A stretch of DNA of 64,000 bases from Verpa conica (Eukaryota > Ascomycota > Pezizomycetes > Pezizales > Morchellaceae): NCBI GenBank assembly GCA_033030425.1, contig JAUFSD010000016.1:434001-498000 (forward strand), given 5' to 3'. Positions within the stretch are counted from its first letter, which is position 1, and every line of letters starts with the position of its first letter. The position numbers and the translations under genes were made by a program. Under the pieces are notes generated by a model. The model ran no database searches and was not told where the DNA came from. It saw only the letters and a list, made by a program, of their open reading frames with translations. Shown here piece after piece: positions 1 to 12,500 of this stretch.

Positions 1-1610
1 GAAGTAGAAGGTTAACCAAGACTATGGTCCTGACCTTATCAACCCCTCAATAAAGCTTCATATCTCGACTCAGGCCTTCATACGGTTCAAAATCGGTAGT
101 TACCGCTATCGATACTCGAGTCGCTTTCGTCGGATCTAGGGGTAGCTTTGAAACCATCGGCCTAAACGGATATAAGACGGTACTTGAAGACTACACCCGT
201 AGTACCGGCTATAGTGGAGGATATTGGGGTGTTACAGAGAAGCACTGATAGGAAACGGCTTTGTCTCTCCCAGCAGCCACAGCTAGGATGCTGTGGTGAT
301 GTCATTCGATGGAGGATGATGCTGGATGATATTGAGCAAGGGGGGTAAGCACCTCGTGGAACGGAATCCACGACAGGAAGTAGCTAACCTCCACAAGCTT
401 CCTAGAAAGGACCTGCAAGAGAACGCTGTGCCTGCATCTGATAGGAAGCATCTGTCATCTTAAGCCTCCAAGACGCCCCGCGGGTACCTGCATCAGCGTG
501 GGAAACCCCTGTTACACGCGATGAGTCTTGGCAGATTCTAGATCAAGAAACAAGGGTTAGTGGGTGGGGGTTCTATGGCCAGTGCTCATTCCTGAAGGAC
601 CAATCAAAGCTCCGGATCTGGAGTGTCATCTTTCTTTCCACCAGGAGCTGTATCTAGTGGCTTGTACCACTTTAGTGGTAGAAGGGATCTATTCCTTTCT
701 GTGTGTGTGTGTGTGTGCAGGAGGCTCTAAAAAACAAATGATTCCTCGTGTTCGAATTGGCTATGGATGCATAAGGTTCAGCACGTGCTGATAGGCATTA
801 CTGAGATCTCTATGCTTACATAAAGTAACTGAGCTTTCAGGAATGACGGTGTCTAGAACAACCCCCCCCCCATTTTGAGAGCGCGCTTTTATTAGGTACC
901 TACATTACTAGTGGAGTAAAGTTAATGGATAACCATACTACTTATTACATAAAATCACTCGCTCACCTTCCGATACGCTTTCTGAAGGATATATTATTGA
1001 ATAAAGGATTCTATGACCAAGGAAGAGGCATGTGCAATTAAAGTGGAAGCACTCGAGAGCCCAAGTCGTCTAATCAAGTAATACATATACTTAGTGTCTA
1101 CCCCCCTTCTAAAACCCTCATGGATAGAACTAATCAAGAAGGAAAAGAGATCTTATTAAACTCCTCAGGATGGCTTTATAAGGGTACTTGGAACTCACTA
1201 AAGCATGAAACAGACTATAAAAGGTGGTTGTAGGACCATCTAGGCACTAAAACTGTCAATTCTTTAAGCAGAGCTTTAGAAAAAAGGTCATGTTCGTTCA
1301 TCAGCCTAGAGACATAATTTTCCGTCTAAACATTGCCTACATACATCTTCAATCTGCTTCAACTAGCTGCGTTCCTCAAGCGGCAACTATCCTCCGTCTT
1401 ATGCCTTAAATTTAAAATAATCATCAGTCACACTAGCTTGAGGCTATGTAAACCGTACATCTTCATATATTTTTATAAGGTTATAGATTTCAGTCACTGA
1501 TAAAGATATAATTTGGTATATTTTTCGCTACTATTTGTTAAATAAACCGAGTCTTCGTGGTCGGATTACCAACCCTACCCTCACCAACGGTAGTTGAACT
1601 AAGGCTGTAC
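1..1610. other. gene-free left edge
   Basis: No coding region with family similarity or convincing splicing is visible. The stretch holds a short (GT)n run at about 701-717 and a C-homopolymer at about 862-871. The small open frames here look like chance. The right end is the 3' flank of the Ku80 gene, which stops at 1611. Confidence 0.5.
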
Positions 1611-4153
1611 TCAATTCCAAAGGAAAGCCTTCCCCTCCTCCTCCTCAACACCCCTCTCGTTTTCACTCACCGTCACAAGTCCCAATCGATTCACCCTAAC
1701 CTCCCTCCACATATCTATTCTGTCACCATCCAACTCCTCTTCATAGATGGCCCTCTTCAGCTCTCTTATAATATCGTTATATACCCCCGGCTCATCAAAT
1801 TCAAGATACTCCACTCTCATAACTTTTAACATCTCACATGCGCGTGCATAGTTCGTATCTGCTAAGCTGTGGGTGATAAGGCCCTTGATAATCTCCAACA
1901 TTTCTTCCCCTGCAGATACAAGTTCCTTGAGGTCCTCGGTCTGGGTAAGTTTTCGCTTGAATTCGGGGATTGCGTTGGACACCGAAATCTTTTTAGATTT
2001 TTTAGGAGCGCTGGCGGATGAGCTGGGTTCGAATTCTTTGGCTAGGAGTGATTCGACGTCGAGGCCAGATTTGGGGGCTGGTTGTTCGCGGCCACGTTTC
2101 TTACTAGCGGTTTTGGGTTCAACCTTTTTAATATCACAGGCGGTGATAAGCTTATCGAGGGGTTTCTGTATTTTTTCAACCAGTCCTTCAGGGATCTTGG
2201 AGTATTTTGTCAGGACGTCGTAAGGGGGTGGTATTGGGTCATTAGGATGGATTGCACGCCAACGGATGACTTGGTTAATTCTGTGGAGGACAGGGGAGAA
2301 TGTGTCTTCGACAGTGATGTATTCTGATGGATTCCCTTCATCATCCTCGCCGAAAGTAGACAAATCCATGCTGTCTACATATTCGCTCATGTATTTATCC
2401 ATATCTGGGGTAGGAATATACCGGTGCTTATCGAGTACTTTTCCTGTGATAGTCTTGACCCTGTCTAGAGGAGGGAATTTGTATGCTCTCACGTCTTCAG
2501 CGAAGGGAACCTGTTTACTATGTGAGCTCTTGAAGACATATGAACAAGGGTATCCTCTAAATTTACCTCGACATCAATTAGGCATTCGAACTCGGTGTCA
2601 ATAAAAGGAGCCAAGACAACCATGAGTGGCTGGGCATCTTTTTTCTTAACAAGTCTCGCTAAAGCGTAAGAGTCAAGCTCAAAAAGTGCGTGGATTAATG
2701 ATGACAATGCCATAACGGCTTTGCGATTTAGCTTTGACCCAACAATAATGTTGGTACTCGACATGCTGAAGTAACGTTTATACTAAATATTACACTATTA
2801 GTCGTAGCTTATATAAATTCGGTTAAAGTACTTACCTTATCTGTGGGAATAAACCCAATTATCTGTAGCCCCGGCTCCGTCCCAAAAACCGTAACAGTCT
2901 CGTCCGTACTACTAATTGGCACAACTTCCCGCCCATATCTATATCCCTTCTCCATCAGCTCCTTATCGATATCCATCTTCCCATCAGCTGCGCTCTCATC
3001 GTTGACCTGATAAACCCTAGCCTGCTTGACAGCCTGAAGGCTCAAATCTCCTTCCTCGCCTTCCCCAGACTCAGCTTTGATGACATAAGCACCAGCACTG
3101 ACCGGCTTTGCGATCATTGTTCGTGGGTAGCGCTCGACATTGATAGTTAGGGCATTTGCATATTTTTCAGGATCTCCAATGGTGAGGTCGCCCTTAAAAG
3201 AGGCTACTGGCCGGGTCTTTTTAAGACGAGGGTTACCCAGCTCTTCAACTGCCTCTTGCATTGTTCCGAAGACACCATCAACATCTTCACATAGTTGTTT
3301 CAAGGATTCTTCGATTTCGATCTACAAGTGTCAGTTTACTCCTAATATTTAAGATGGTCTCTAAGAAACAGTACCTTCTTTGCTCCTTTGCCCTCCTCTT
3401 TAAACCCAAAGTCCTCATCGTCAAAGTCCAAGCCACTAATTAACGACATTAGAAACGGGGGTTTCCAACTCTATCTAGTTATAGACTTACAGAATAGTAA
3501 GATTGATACCCTCGGCTTTGATCTGACCTTTTATCTCGCCCATCTCGTCCATATCAAAAGGGCCGCTGGCATTTGTGATAAGACAAATGTTCCGGATGTA
3601 TTTGAGTTTCTTGCAATAAGTCATGATCATCTGGATTGCAATACAGAGTGCAGAGATACCATCCCCTGCATCTGTTGAACTAGGCACAAGTTTTTCTCGC
3701 ATATCTCTTAAGTCTGGCATAAGGAACCTATCAACTGATCAGTTTAGGGTCCTGAAGCGAAGGAGGTTGTACAAGACATACTGTTTGATTGGGGTAATCA
3801 CAGATATATGATTGTAGTTTTCGTCTTCATCCGCCATTTCGTTGCTAGTACCTATAATGGGATCATGAGTAAGCTTAATTTCCTTAAGGCTGAGCCCAAT
3901 GAAAACTTACCATCGGTACGGAACCCCAGGATCCCGATAGTATCCGTCTTCCGGCCGTTCGCAACCTGATGCCCGTTTTGTCAGCAATCAACATCTCTAA
4001 CAGTTCCTAGAAGTAGGGCTATACAGTAGAAGTGGCTTTATCCCAAACATATTTCATCGCATAATCAAGGTCACTCTCAGTTCTTCCATTATGCTTCTCG
4101 CCCATGGACCGGCCGACATCGATGACGTATACGGTGGCTTGCTTCTCTGCCAT
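1611..4153 (-). CDS. KU80: Ku80, non-homologous end-joining DNA-end binding subunit
   Basis: Ku80 pairs with Ku70 to form the ring that binds broken DNA ends, for end joining and telomere maintenance in the nucleus. Eight exons: 4153-4025, 3965-3911, 3851-3782, 3727-3491, 3435-3375, 3321-2836, 2782-2567 and 2510-1611, giving 717 aa, the usual fungal length. All introns are 53-59 nt and GT-AG. The vWA-like N-domain (about 1-210) starts [18 protein letters not shown]. The Ku core beta-barrel begins near residue 214 ([17 protein letters not shown]). The helical arm includes [20 protein letters not shown] and [11 protein letters not shown]. The C-terminal 130 residues match the Ku80 C-terminal helical domain. 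An upstream in-frame ATG (4222) was rejected because family similarity begins at MAEKQ. The acceptor of the intron at 2783-2835 was placed at ttag so that the conserved RYFSMSSTN stretch is kept. Confidence 0.95.
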
Positions 4154-6357
4154 GATAGCTATGATACTCGTTTCTCCACGGAATTTTGCGATAAAAAAAG
4201 GGATTGCGATCGGGAAATTCAAAGGGGGGGAAGGTATGTGAATTTAGAGTCCAGAGAGACGGAGGCTCGGTGAAGAAAGATGACTTCGTGGAGGGGACGC
4301 GTCTCAGGAACGTTCGGGAGACGTGTTGAGTGGAACACGCGATTTCTCGCTTACATGCCCTCATGTGGTATAGTCTGATAATGTTGAGTCATAAGCAAAC
4401 ATCAACCTCATGCACCTACCAGCATATATTAAAGCCAATGCCTTGATCCGGCCTTTAAAGGGCTCAGTAACTCTAGAATCAATATGCACTGTCTTGGTTT
4501 AAATCAATCATTACCAACTAGGCGGGTCCAACTATCCAGGGCTCTCTGCGTTGCCAGCTTGCATACGGGAGACCACGCCAGGGAAATGAACGGGGAGATA
4601 AGCGAACAAAATTTATAGGGATCTATTCTTTGTGAGTAGGTCTCTACAAGCGTCGTTTCAGCCTTGCATTAGTTATATATCCGATCTAGAACTAGTAGAA
4701 AATTATTGTTCAGGGGGGGGTCAGCCAATCTAGGCCCTCTTAGTAGCTAGTGTGAATGGTCGTGGCTAAGTATTTTCCAAATAGTATAAGGGATTGAGAC
4801 TCGATATTCATTAACTAGATACATGTAGCTATCGAGTCCCGTTGTATAGCTAGAATCTAGCAAGCAACACACTCCCTAAGGATTAGGGAACCTGTAATAG
4901 TTCTAGATTATGTTTTTTCTATTACATATAGGTATCTTAGGTGACTAAAGGTATCAAGTCGATATCTATATACAAATTCAGCAGAACCATTCTACTTGAT
5001 TATATGATGTAATCATGAGTTATCACTCGTAGTCTAGAGCCCTCGGGTAAAAGGTTAGCTTTTCCAATACAGGTACTCATAACTTTCATTCTTACAGAAT
5101 ATACTAACTGAGGTTTATTATTAGGTAGGTGTTTTATTGTGTCGGCTATAATTTTGTTGCTGATGTGTTCGGCCTTGTATCATAATAACAGCTCTATAAG
5201 CATATTATCAGTGGAGTTTCCTACTACCCGGAACCAATTAAACTTATCAGCTTGCTTAGAGGAGGTGCTATATGTGCACATTAACCCCCTCATAACACCT
5301 CTTCAATCCTAGAGGTCTTACTCGGGAATGTTTTACCATAGCCCGAGGGCTCATGTAATTACTGAGGAACAAAAGAAAGCTCGGGAATGTTTATCAGCAG
5401 TGGTAAACTCTCATCTCATAGAAAACTCTACTTTTAAAGAGCCCACACAGGGATTAGCTATCATTCATGGAAGGGACCTTAACGGAGGTCCTGGAGATTG
5501 ATTTGTTTCTCTTTGATGCTTATTTGCGTTTGGGAAAATTCAGGGTTCACTACATGTAGGTATCACATTACTTAAGCACGGAAAAAAAGGGAAATATTGC
5601 ATGTGCTGTAAAGATACGGTTTATACCTCACTATGCTGGTTTCTAGAGACTTTAGTTTTCTATGAGGCTGCAAGGTTGAAGGTGTCTATTCCGTTTAGTA
5701 CGAATGAGAGTGAGGAATGGGAATCAATTGGTTCTGTTAATGTACGGGCTGATAAATCTTAGAGTAACGTTTGACTATTGGCAGCTGATCCCTAGGAATA
5801 CCCCCTTTAGGTAGAGAGGTGTATTGGGACTCAGCTACAACACAGCTCCCCATTCCCTTCGCTGACATCGCCTGAGATCCCTAAAGTCAGGGCTTCAATG
5901 GAAGACTACTGAAGATACTTTTGGTACTATTTCGTGTGTTAAGATAGTAGCCTCTGAGAGGTACTGGAGTTATATAGGCCCGCTATGCGGATATAATCAG
6001 CAATATGCGTAATGTATGACATCACGTGATACCAGATTAATTATATATTGAATTGTTTTTTTTGAATAAATATTATGGTATAAAGATATTATTAGTTTAT
6101 TTCTTAGGACAGAAGTAGTAAATAGATCTTATCATAACAGTCCCATATATATCCACCCCAGCCGGTACCCCAACCTCTTCGGCAAGCCGGGGTCCTCGTG
6201 ATGTCTCAGATGCGATAGTAACAACCCCCAACTCTCCGGACAAAGCCACCTTCCCTCCCCCCATCATCAGCATCGCAGCTGATCCCCCAACAACCTCACA
6301 ACAACACCACGGCTCTCGAAGAGTCCACAAAATTTACCTTAACAAAAGCTCTCAAAT
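4154..6357. other. 2.2-kb intergenic region between divergent Ku80 and transporter genes
   Basis: AT-rich sequence with no supported gene. It must hold the promoters of both divergent neighbours. A G-run lies at about 4711-4720. A fragment near 5336 (accatagcccgagggctcatg) loosely resembles the dispersed sequence at 31111 and 34971. Nothing else was recognised. Confidence 0.5.
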
Positions 6358-7825
6358 ATGGCGAGCAAAGCAGTCATCGCGTTGCTGGTCACTGGTGTAA
6401 GTTACCGCCCTTTACCGGAGCTGATAAGGGAATATCACGGTACTAACTGCTGTTTAGATGCTCGCGACCGGTGTCGCGAATACCCTCTTGACCAAGTACC
6501 AGGACATGCAGTGTGTCCGTAACTGCGACGACCCAGACCCTTCGAAACGATTTGTCTTCGAGCAGCCGGTTATGCAGACGTAAGTCCCCAGTCCCCTGAC
6601 ACGTTTGGCCCGGACAGAAGGAAGGAGAAGAAACCAAGCTAACAATGGTTTTAAACACAGACTTCAAATGTTTATCGGAGAAATGGGCTGCTGGCTCATT
6701 GTCGGCTGCTTCTCCCTATCTAAAATGTATACAGAACACCGCCGCCAACGTGCCGGTTACGAGCCTGTTGCTGGTGCCGACGAGCCCTCGCACGTCTCTC
6801 CCGCTGTCAAACCACTTGTCAAAAATGCCGATGGCCGTATTCCGATCACGGGGATGAAGGTTTTCCTCCTCGCTATCCCAGCATGCTGCGATATTGCCGG
6901 AACAACCCTCATGAACGTTGGGTTCTTGTTCGTTGCCGCATCAATCTATCAAATGACTCGTGGAGCCCTTGTACTCTTCGTAGGACTCTTCTCAGTACTA
7001 TTCCTAAAGCGCCATCTCCGTCCATTCCAGTGGTTCGCGTTGTTTGTTGTTGTACTTGGTGTAGGGATTGTTGGGCTTGCAGGGGCGCTATGGAAAGACG
7101 AGGAGCATGCACCCGAGGTGCACAAGGATGATGTCACCCCGACCGCTGCGAGTGCTGCTGTCAGAACCATCATTGGTGTTCTCCTCATCGCGGGTGCCCA
7201 GATCTTTACTGCAACCCAATTCGTCACAGAAGAATGGATTCTTGAGAACTACGCTCTCGAGCCCCTAAAGGTCGTTGGCTGGGAAGGAATCTTTGGATTC
7301 CTCGTCACAGTCCATGGTATGCTATTCCTCCACCTCGCTATCGGCCGTCATCCCGAAGGACAGTACGGGTATTTCGATGCTGTCGAAGGACTTCGAGAAA
7401 TTACTAGCTACCGCGCGGTTGCAGTATCTTCAGTTGCGATTATGATATCAATTGGAGGCTTCAATTTCTTTGGGATTAGTGTCACCAGGAGTATCAGTGC
7501 CACGGCCAGAAGTATTATTGATACATGCCGAACCCTGTTTATTTGGGTCTTCAGTCTTGCACTGCATTGGGAAAGCTTTAAGCCGTTGCAGATTGTTGGT
7601 TTTGGGATGTTGGTTTATGGAACTTTCCTTTTCAATGGTGAGCCTCACTTAGTTTCTTAACCCTTTTCTTCACTGCGGGATAAATGTTAACTGGTAAATC
7701 TAGAACTTATTCGCCCCCCAATGGCCGCTTGCCTCGGAAAGAAGCCTCCCACAGAGGCCGATGGTACTCTTGACGAGGAGGGACGCAGGGAACTTCTCCC
7801 TGAGCACCCAGTTGAGCATAATTAG
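6358..7825 (+). CDS. SLC35F6-like drug/metabolite-superfamily transporter
   Basis: Multi-pass membrane protein of the nucleotide-sugar-transporter/DMT fold. Relatives include human SLC35F6 and fungal 'DUF6/EamA-like' proteins of lysosome/vacuole or Golgi membranes; the substrate is unknown. Four exons: 6358-6396, 6458-6579, 6661-7637 and 7704-7825, giving 419 aa. The N-terminal helix MASKAVIALLVTGMLATGVA leads into TLLTKYQDMQC. About nine further hydrophobic helices follow. Between them are a hydrophilic loop (about 80-120) and the family-typical stretch around MTRGALVLFVGLFSVLFLKR, with TATQFVTEEWILENY further on. The C-terminal tail is short, acidic and cytosolic in appearance (ELLPEHPVEHN). 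All introns are GT-AG with clear ctaac or ctaa branch sites. Fold and family are firm; the substrate is not. Confidence 0.88.
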
Positions 7826-8437
7826 AGCTAGAAACTTTCTGTCTAGATACTGTTATGTAAGATACCTGTAGCTGGTAGAGGTGTATGTGTGTAGAATGTG
7901 GTATGTAGTGTTCAGACTTTTTTTTGTTGCGATTGGTGTGTTTGGCGTGTGTTTGTAATCTTTTCTTTCTTGCACTCTCTGAGTTGTTTTTTGTGCTACT
8001 GTTTCAAGATTGATTTGGACTGGGATTCGTATTAGTATATGGGCTTGGGAGGGGATGGAAACGAGGGCTGTTATAGAGAATATAGAAATTTCTACGTTCT
8101 TATACAAATTAAAACATTATCGTGGCGGCTGTGGTGATATTGAGAAACCGATGATGTTTAACTTTTGAGTACTATAGTCAGTATGCAGACACTCTACACC
8201 AAAAAAATTCATTCATATTAAGTAGGGATGAGTCACTCGGACCCTAGAAGTCTGGCATGGGTTTGCAAGTTGTGAAAGAGCGGAAGGGGAAGATGGTGGG
8301 GAGCTGGGATAGGAGTGGAGTAAACTATGTGAAAAATTACAAGGTGAAGCTGGATAGAAAAGGGAGTATTTTGCAAACTATTAATCTTGTCTTTTCTGCG
8401 GACTATATTTTATTACTTGATAAGTGAAAAAAATCCG

Positions 8438-8490
8438 TTCGAGTGATCTGGTACATGTTTCGATAAGGCCATTCATGAGAAATCACTCGA
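8438..8490. repeat. short inverted repeat with TTCGAGTGAT...ATCACTCGA ends
   Basis: The left arm ttcgagtgatctggtacatg and right arm tcatgagaaatcactcga are inverted copies of one motif. The same half-motif occurs singly at other places in the window (see findings), so this is probably a tiny foldback element or the end of a dispersed repeat. Confidence 0.5.
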
Positions 8491-8803
8491 GCCAGCTAAT
8501 GAAATGACTGAGCAAGGTGGTGTGTATGGAGATTGGTTTAGCCTCCTACTGGTGAGACCCGACCAGCCTTGGGTAGGTGAAGGGTTAGGGGGAACCGAAA
8601 TATCGGACTAGCCTAATGCACGTTACCGACCGAAACCACTTTTTTCCTGTATCACGGTAGCTCAGAGAAAGTTTCGCTGCAGGCATGTTTTCTCACCGTT
8701 TTATGCCACGCCTCTACTGCGGATATTGCTTTTTGTTCCGCTTGATTTCTGTGGGTGTGTTACATGGGTCTCTAGTTCTTAGGCCTAGGTGCTTACTCGT
8801 AGT

Positions 8804-9050
8804 CTTCAAGCGTTTCCGGAATACGGTAACTGGGAGCGCCATGTCTTTCCTACGGGGTCACTTTTGCAAGCCTGTGCCGCTGGCCAACTCGGGTAGCTAA
8901 TGGCTATTCCTCGGCAGCACAAAGTTTAGCGAATGGCTGGCCTTAGATTCAAGGCAAAACACCCATGAGGTGCATTACATCTTGAAGATAAAATGTGACA
9001 GTAGGCAAGACATAGCGCTCCCTGTTACCGTACTCCGGAAACGCTTGAAG
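8804..9050. repeat. imperfect inverted repeat, arms of about 57 nt
   Basis: The left arm (8804-8861, starting cttcaagcgtttccggaata) and the reverse complement of the right arm (8995-9050) agree over most of their length, with about six or seven mismatches. About 133 bp separates the arms. This is a MITE-like or foldback relic; no target-site duplication is evident. No coding potential was recognised. Confidence 0.65.
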
Positions 9051-10074
9051 AGTAGAGACCTCAGTGAGGCTGCGCAATGAGGCCCCCAAACACAGAGAGG
9101 GTTGTGACTCGTGCATGAACATACGTTCAATCTGTAACCTTAACAAGATATGTACATTGCCAAGCCTTTTCTCTCCCCCTCCGCAGCACCGCCGCGAGTC
9201 GGGATTGCAATCGTAATCGAGATGGTGGAAGATCCTGGGCGAAAGGACGGGAGTCCCTTTTGGGCTAGGAGCAGTCAGAATTGGAGTTACACATAGTCAC
9301 ATCGAACCACACACTCGCACCCGCACACCAAGAACCTCAGAAGCCATTACCATGTTCAGGTTCTTCTTGACTGCCCCGAGTACACCCACACCCGTGTCCA
9401 TGCATGCACCTCAAAGACGCGCCCTGTCTATTACAACTCTGATCTTTAATTAAGCAAGGAAGCGTTTTGGGCGTCCAGGAGCAATCCACAGAACTTTTAG
9501 GATCTTCGTTTATATGCCTCTAATACTTAACCGCAGATTGACGTGCACAGAATCGAGGCCAGGCCAAGACCGTCAAATACAAGCGCCACCAATGTCTCTG
9601 CCCACTTAGAGGCTAGAGAAACAATGATAACCTTTCTCGGACCTAGTGACTCGATCTGAAGTTATCAGGCTGTGTAGGGCACGCTACAGTGTATGATGGG
9701 AAATTAGGGATTCGTGTTGTCGACAATGGACCAAAACTGCACTTATATTCTTTGTAATGGCTGGTCGAAGGTCTATTTAGCAGACCTTTCTCCCAACAAA
9801 ACTGTGGTCATCTTGTCTAGGTTTTAACAAGGCCTCAAGACTGTCTCCTCGAGAGGATTCTTGTTAACCAAAAACCCCTTCTCAAAACCGCCTACCTTCA
9901 CCTACGTTATCTTCATCCAGCCGATTATATATCATACGAACTCTGCCTTCTTTCACCTACATTACTTAAGGAATTACATCATACGAAACTTCCTACCCTT
10001 CATCAGCATTATTTTCACCAAGCTAGACATTATAGGAAAACATCTATCCCCGAGAAAATAGTTGAGCAAAAAAT

Positions 10075-10353
10075 ATGGAATCAAGCGGCAGCGATGACAA
10101 TGGCAATAGTAATGGCTTTGCTATATCTGGAACTGTCCTTACTGTAGTTACTGTTATAGTTGCAATCTTGGCCCTCTTCAAGAGTTGGAATTTATGGAAG
10201 TACTATAAGGAGCGGAGACTCAGAGGCAGCAGCGGTGCTACTGAACTGGGCCCGTGGCGCCTCAGCGAGAACGAACTACGAAATTTCCAGATCAGTTACA
10301 GTAATACCACGATCAACAATATATACGTGAGCGGTGGCCTAGCCAGGGCTTGA
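10075..10353 (+). CDS. small single-pass membrane protein, family copy A
   Basis: Product of 92 aa in one exon; family not recognised. Layout: Ser/Asn/Asp/Gly-rich N-terminus (1-14), one transmembrane helix (about 15-35, FAISGTVLTVVTVIVAILAL), an aromatic/basic juxtamembrane stretch (KSWNLWKYYKERR), a variable linker, then the conserved tail LRNFQISYSNTTINNIYV. The basic stretch after the helix predicts a cytosolic C-terminus by the positive-inside rule. Copy B at 15530 has an intron where this copy reads straight through, so A is the intron-less version. Upstream (about 9900-10074) and downstream (about 10360-10450) sequences also resemble those of the sister copies, so whole genes were duplicated. 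Function unknown. Confidence 0.7.
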   Translation: MESSGSDDNGNSNGFAISGTVLTVVTVIVAILALFKSWNLWKYYKERRLRGSSGATELGPWRLSENELRNFQISYSNTTINNIYVSGGLARA

Positions 10354-11720
10354 TGGGGGTATGAAAGGCCTGATAAACGGTGTATTTGGAAGAGTTAGAG
10401 GACTAAAAAGGGGGAGGTTTTGTAGCTGGGGAAGGCTGGACACGAAAAATATAATGTAAAATATTCATTAAAATACTTTCTCTGTGATTAGATACTCAAA
10501 CAATATTTCCTAATATACCTTAAGAGCCGTTATATGCATACATGCTACCTGGAGACTTGTAATTAAATAGATATATTTTTGGAGATATTAGAGATATATT
10601 AGTATTTTTGTTGGGGTCGGGATAACGAGAGTGGGGGACTGACTCCGGAGATAAAGTTGGTGGTATGGCACGTGATAGATGCCAAGGCCTAACAAGCCTT
10701 GGCATTAGTTCCCTCTAGAGTAGATACTCATGTTCTTAGACTTAATCAATCACGCTTCCTGGATCTAGGTTTTCCTGTCTTTAAGTGGGAATTTACTCGG
10801 GAGATAAAGTTGGTGACTAAGCATCGGGGTCAAATCGGGCTTTGTAGTTTCTAATGGTAGGCGACCTGTGGGTATACCATGGATCGAGGCTCCGCTTATC
10901 TGCGTGTATAGTGAGGACTGTCACGCTATAGAATATTTATTATTATTATCCCGCAACTTTTAGATTCTGTAGGTTTTAGATCCCAGTATAAATCGGACAA
11001 TCTATATGGCTACGGCCAGCGTACTCGGAATAGGGGTAGGAGATTGGAAGGCTTTAGTTCTGTGTAAGGTTTACTTGCTGGTTAGTGAGATACTCAACTA
11101 CATATCTATCTTCTCAGGAACTAAATGACTATTATAAATATACTTTAATTTACCTCGTGCGTTTTGGAAAAAAAAAAAAAAACTTCTATTTCAATCCTAG
11201 TAATAGACTGGGCCAACTCAGTACAGCGCAATATACTCTAGATTATCGGTTACGCAAACTAAAGGGAATAACCTTCTTACAAGCTATGGATTGTCAACTA
11301 TGTAACTTATTACTAGATATCGTTGTAGATTTAAGAGGCAATCAGAAGCTTTGAATGTATGACGATGATAATCTCCCCTTCCCAGGGCACCAAGACACCA
11401 ACTATAACCCGTGTTTTCATAATGGTTCTACCTGAGACTATATTATCAGGTGGTGTCGGGATTTTCTTACTAGACCTATGGAAAGGCTTGAGAATTAAGG
11501 GATCTCTTAGGGCTGGGGGTATTGTGGGGTTTGTTAAAATATATATATAAGGAAGGCATAGAAGTCTTTCTCTAGCTGCTCTAGTTAACTATGTAGGTAA
11601 CTGAATATCTTCAATTGATCTTCAACTCCGATCAGATTTACGAGAAACTATCTCGAGTGATAAACTGTGATGATACTCACTGAATAGGTAAATTAATCAT
11701 AAATACGTGGGTTAATACTC

Positions 11721-11825
11721 AGGGTAAGAACCAGAAAACCGGGGGGTCACGATTTGTATGGCAGAATATCTGTGCACGACGCCACACCATACAAAATTGA
11801 CCCCCTGTTTTCTGGTTCTTGCCCT
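11721..11825. mobile_element. palindromic MITE-like element, 105 bp
   Basis: Left arm 11721-11761 (agggtaagaaccagaaaacc...) and right arm 11787-11825 (...ttttctggttcttgccct) are near-perfect inverted copies of about 40 nt around a 25-nt loop. No transposase is present. The small size and long arms match foldback/MITE elements. Confidence 0.65.
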
Positions 11826-12181
11826 AGTGAACAAGTACCGGTGGCTGCACCAATAAATTTTTAGAAACGAGAGCCTTATCCTTTTTACTGATTGCTGCCG
11901 CCTAGAGACTTCACATGCCAAGCCAACAAAATCGGCGGCGGCTTCGTGGGCGTGAGTTGGCAGCAAGCTTGATTCTGCATGTAAAACAACAGTGGGAGTG
12001 CCCCCATAGTTCGTCACAATCACAAACATTAAGGGACATAGAAAATCGTAGAATTTTATTAAATAGAAACGGAAAAAAAGAAGGTAACTGTATGTAGGTG
12101 GAAATATTACATAGGAAATAAAAGGAAAAGAGTGATATAATAAACAGCCTCTAAAACATCTACAATCACATTGAGTCTACC

Positions 12182-12358
12182 CTAACTACGAAACCTGTTT
12201 AATTCTTCATAGCGTTGGCTAAGACATGCTCTTATAAGGCCCTGGTTAGAGCCTGTATATATATATATATTGTTCACCGTGGTATAGCTGTAGCTGATCT
12301 GGAAATTTCGTAATTCATTCTCGCTGGGACACCATAGGCCCGGTCCGATGACATCGAT
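12182..12358 (-). pseudogene. small membrane-protein family copy D, truncated second exon
   Basis: Read on the minus strand, this gives the family tail (ENELRNFQISYSYTTVNNIY) preceded by IDVIGPGLWCPS. It aligns with the end of copy A and exon 2 of copy B. No transmembrane exon lies upstream; homology stops at 12358, beside a set of tandem repeats (12371-12500). Where copy B has its stop (GGC TCT GAC TGA), this copy has GGC TCT AAC CAG. The stop is therefore lost and the frame runs on to TAG at 12182. Downstream sequence (to about 12130) still matches the 3' UTR of copy B. A 5'-truncated relic. Confidence 0.7.
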
Positions 12359-12370
12359 GCTATTTCCTCA

Positions 12371-12500
12371 CTGCGGTGAGTAGGTTCCTCTCTCTCTCAC
12401 ACGGCGGAGGTGCAATTCTATTTCTGCGGTGAGTAGTTCCCTTCCATGTCGTGAATCACCCTCGTGAGACGGAAGTTCAGCTCTTCTGCGGTGGGTAGCT
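12371..12500. repeat. degenerate tandem repeat, units of about 53-62 bp
   Basis: The motif ctgcggtgRgtag recurs at 12371, 12424 and 12486, each preceded by a similar acggcggaggtgcaa / agacggaagttcag stretch. The array directly abuts the truncated gene copy D. Confidence 0.45.

Larger units (their letters stand above)
7826..10074. other. gene-free region with two inverted-repeat structures
   Basis: About 2.2 kb without a supported gene. It holds a short palindrome at 8438-8490 and a larger imperfect inverted repeat at 8804-9050, listed separately. The last 200 bp (from about 9840) is a CT/CA-rich leader. It resembles the upstream regions of the two other intact small membrane-protein copies (shared atcaacattattttc-like stretch), so it is probably the 5' UTR and promoter of the gene at 10075. 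Confidence 0.5.

Noticed and set aside
11712..12029. Minus-strand ORF of 105 codons
   Set aside because: One third is the palindromic element at 11721-11825; no similarity elsewhere.
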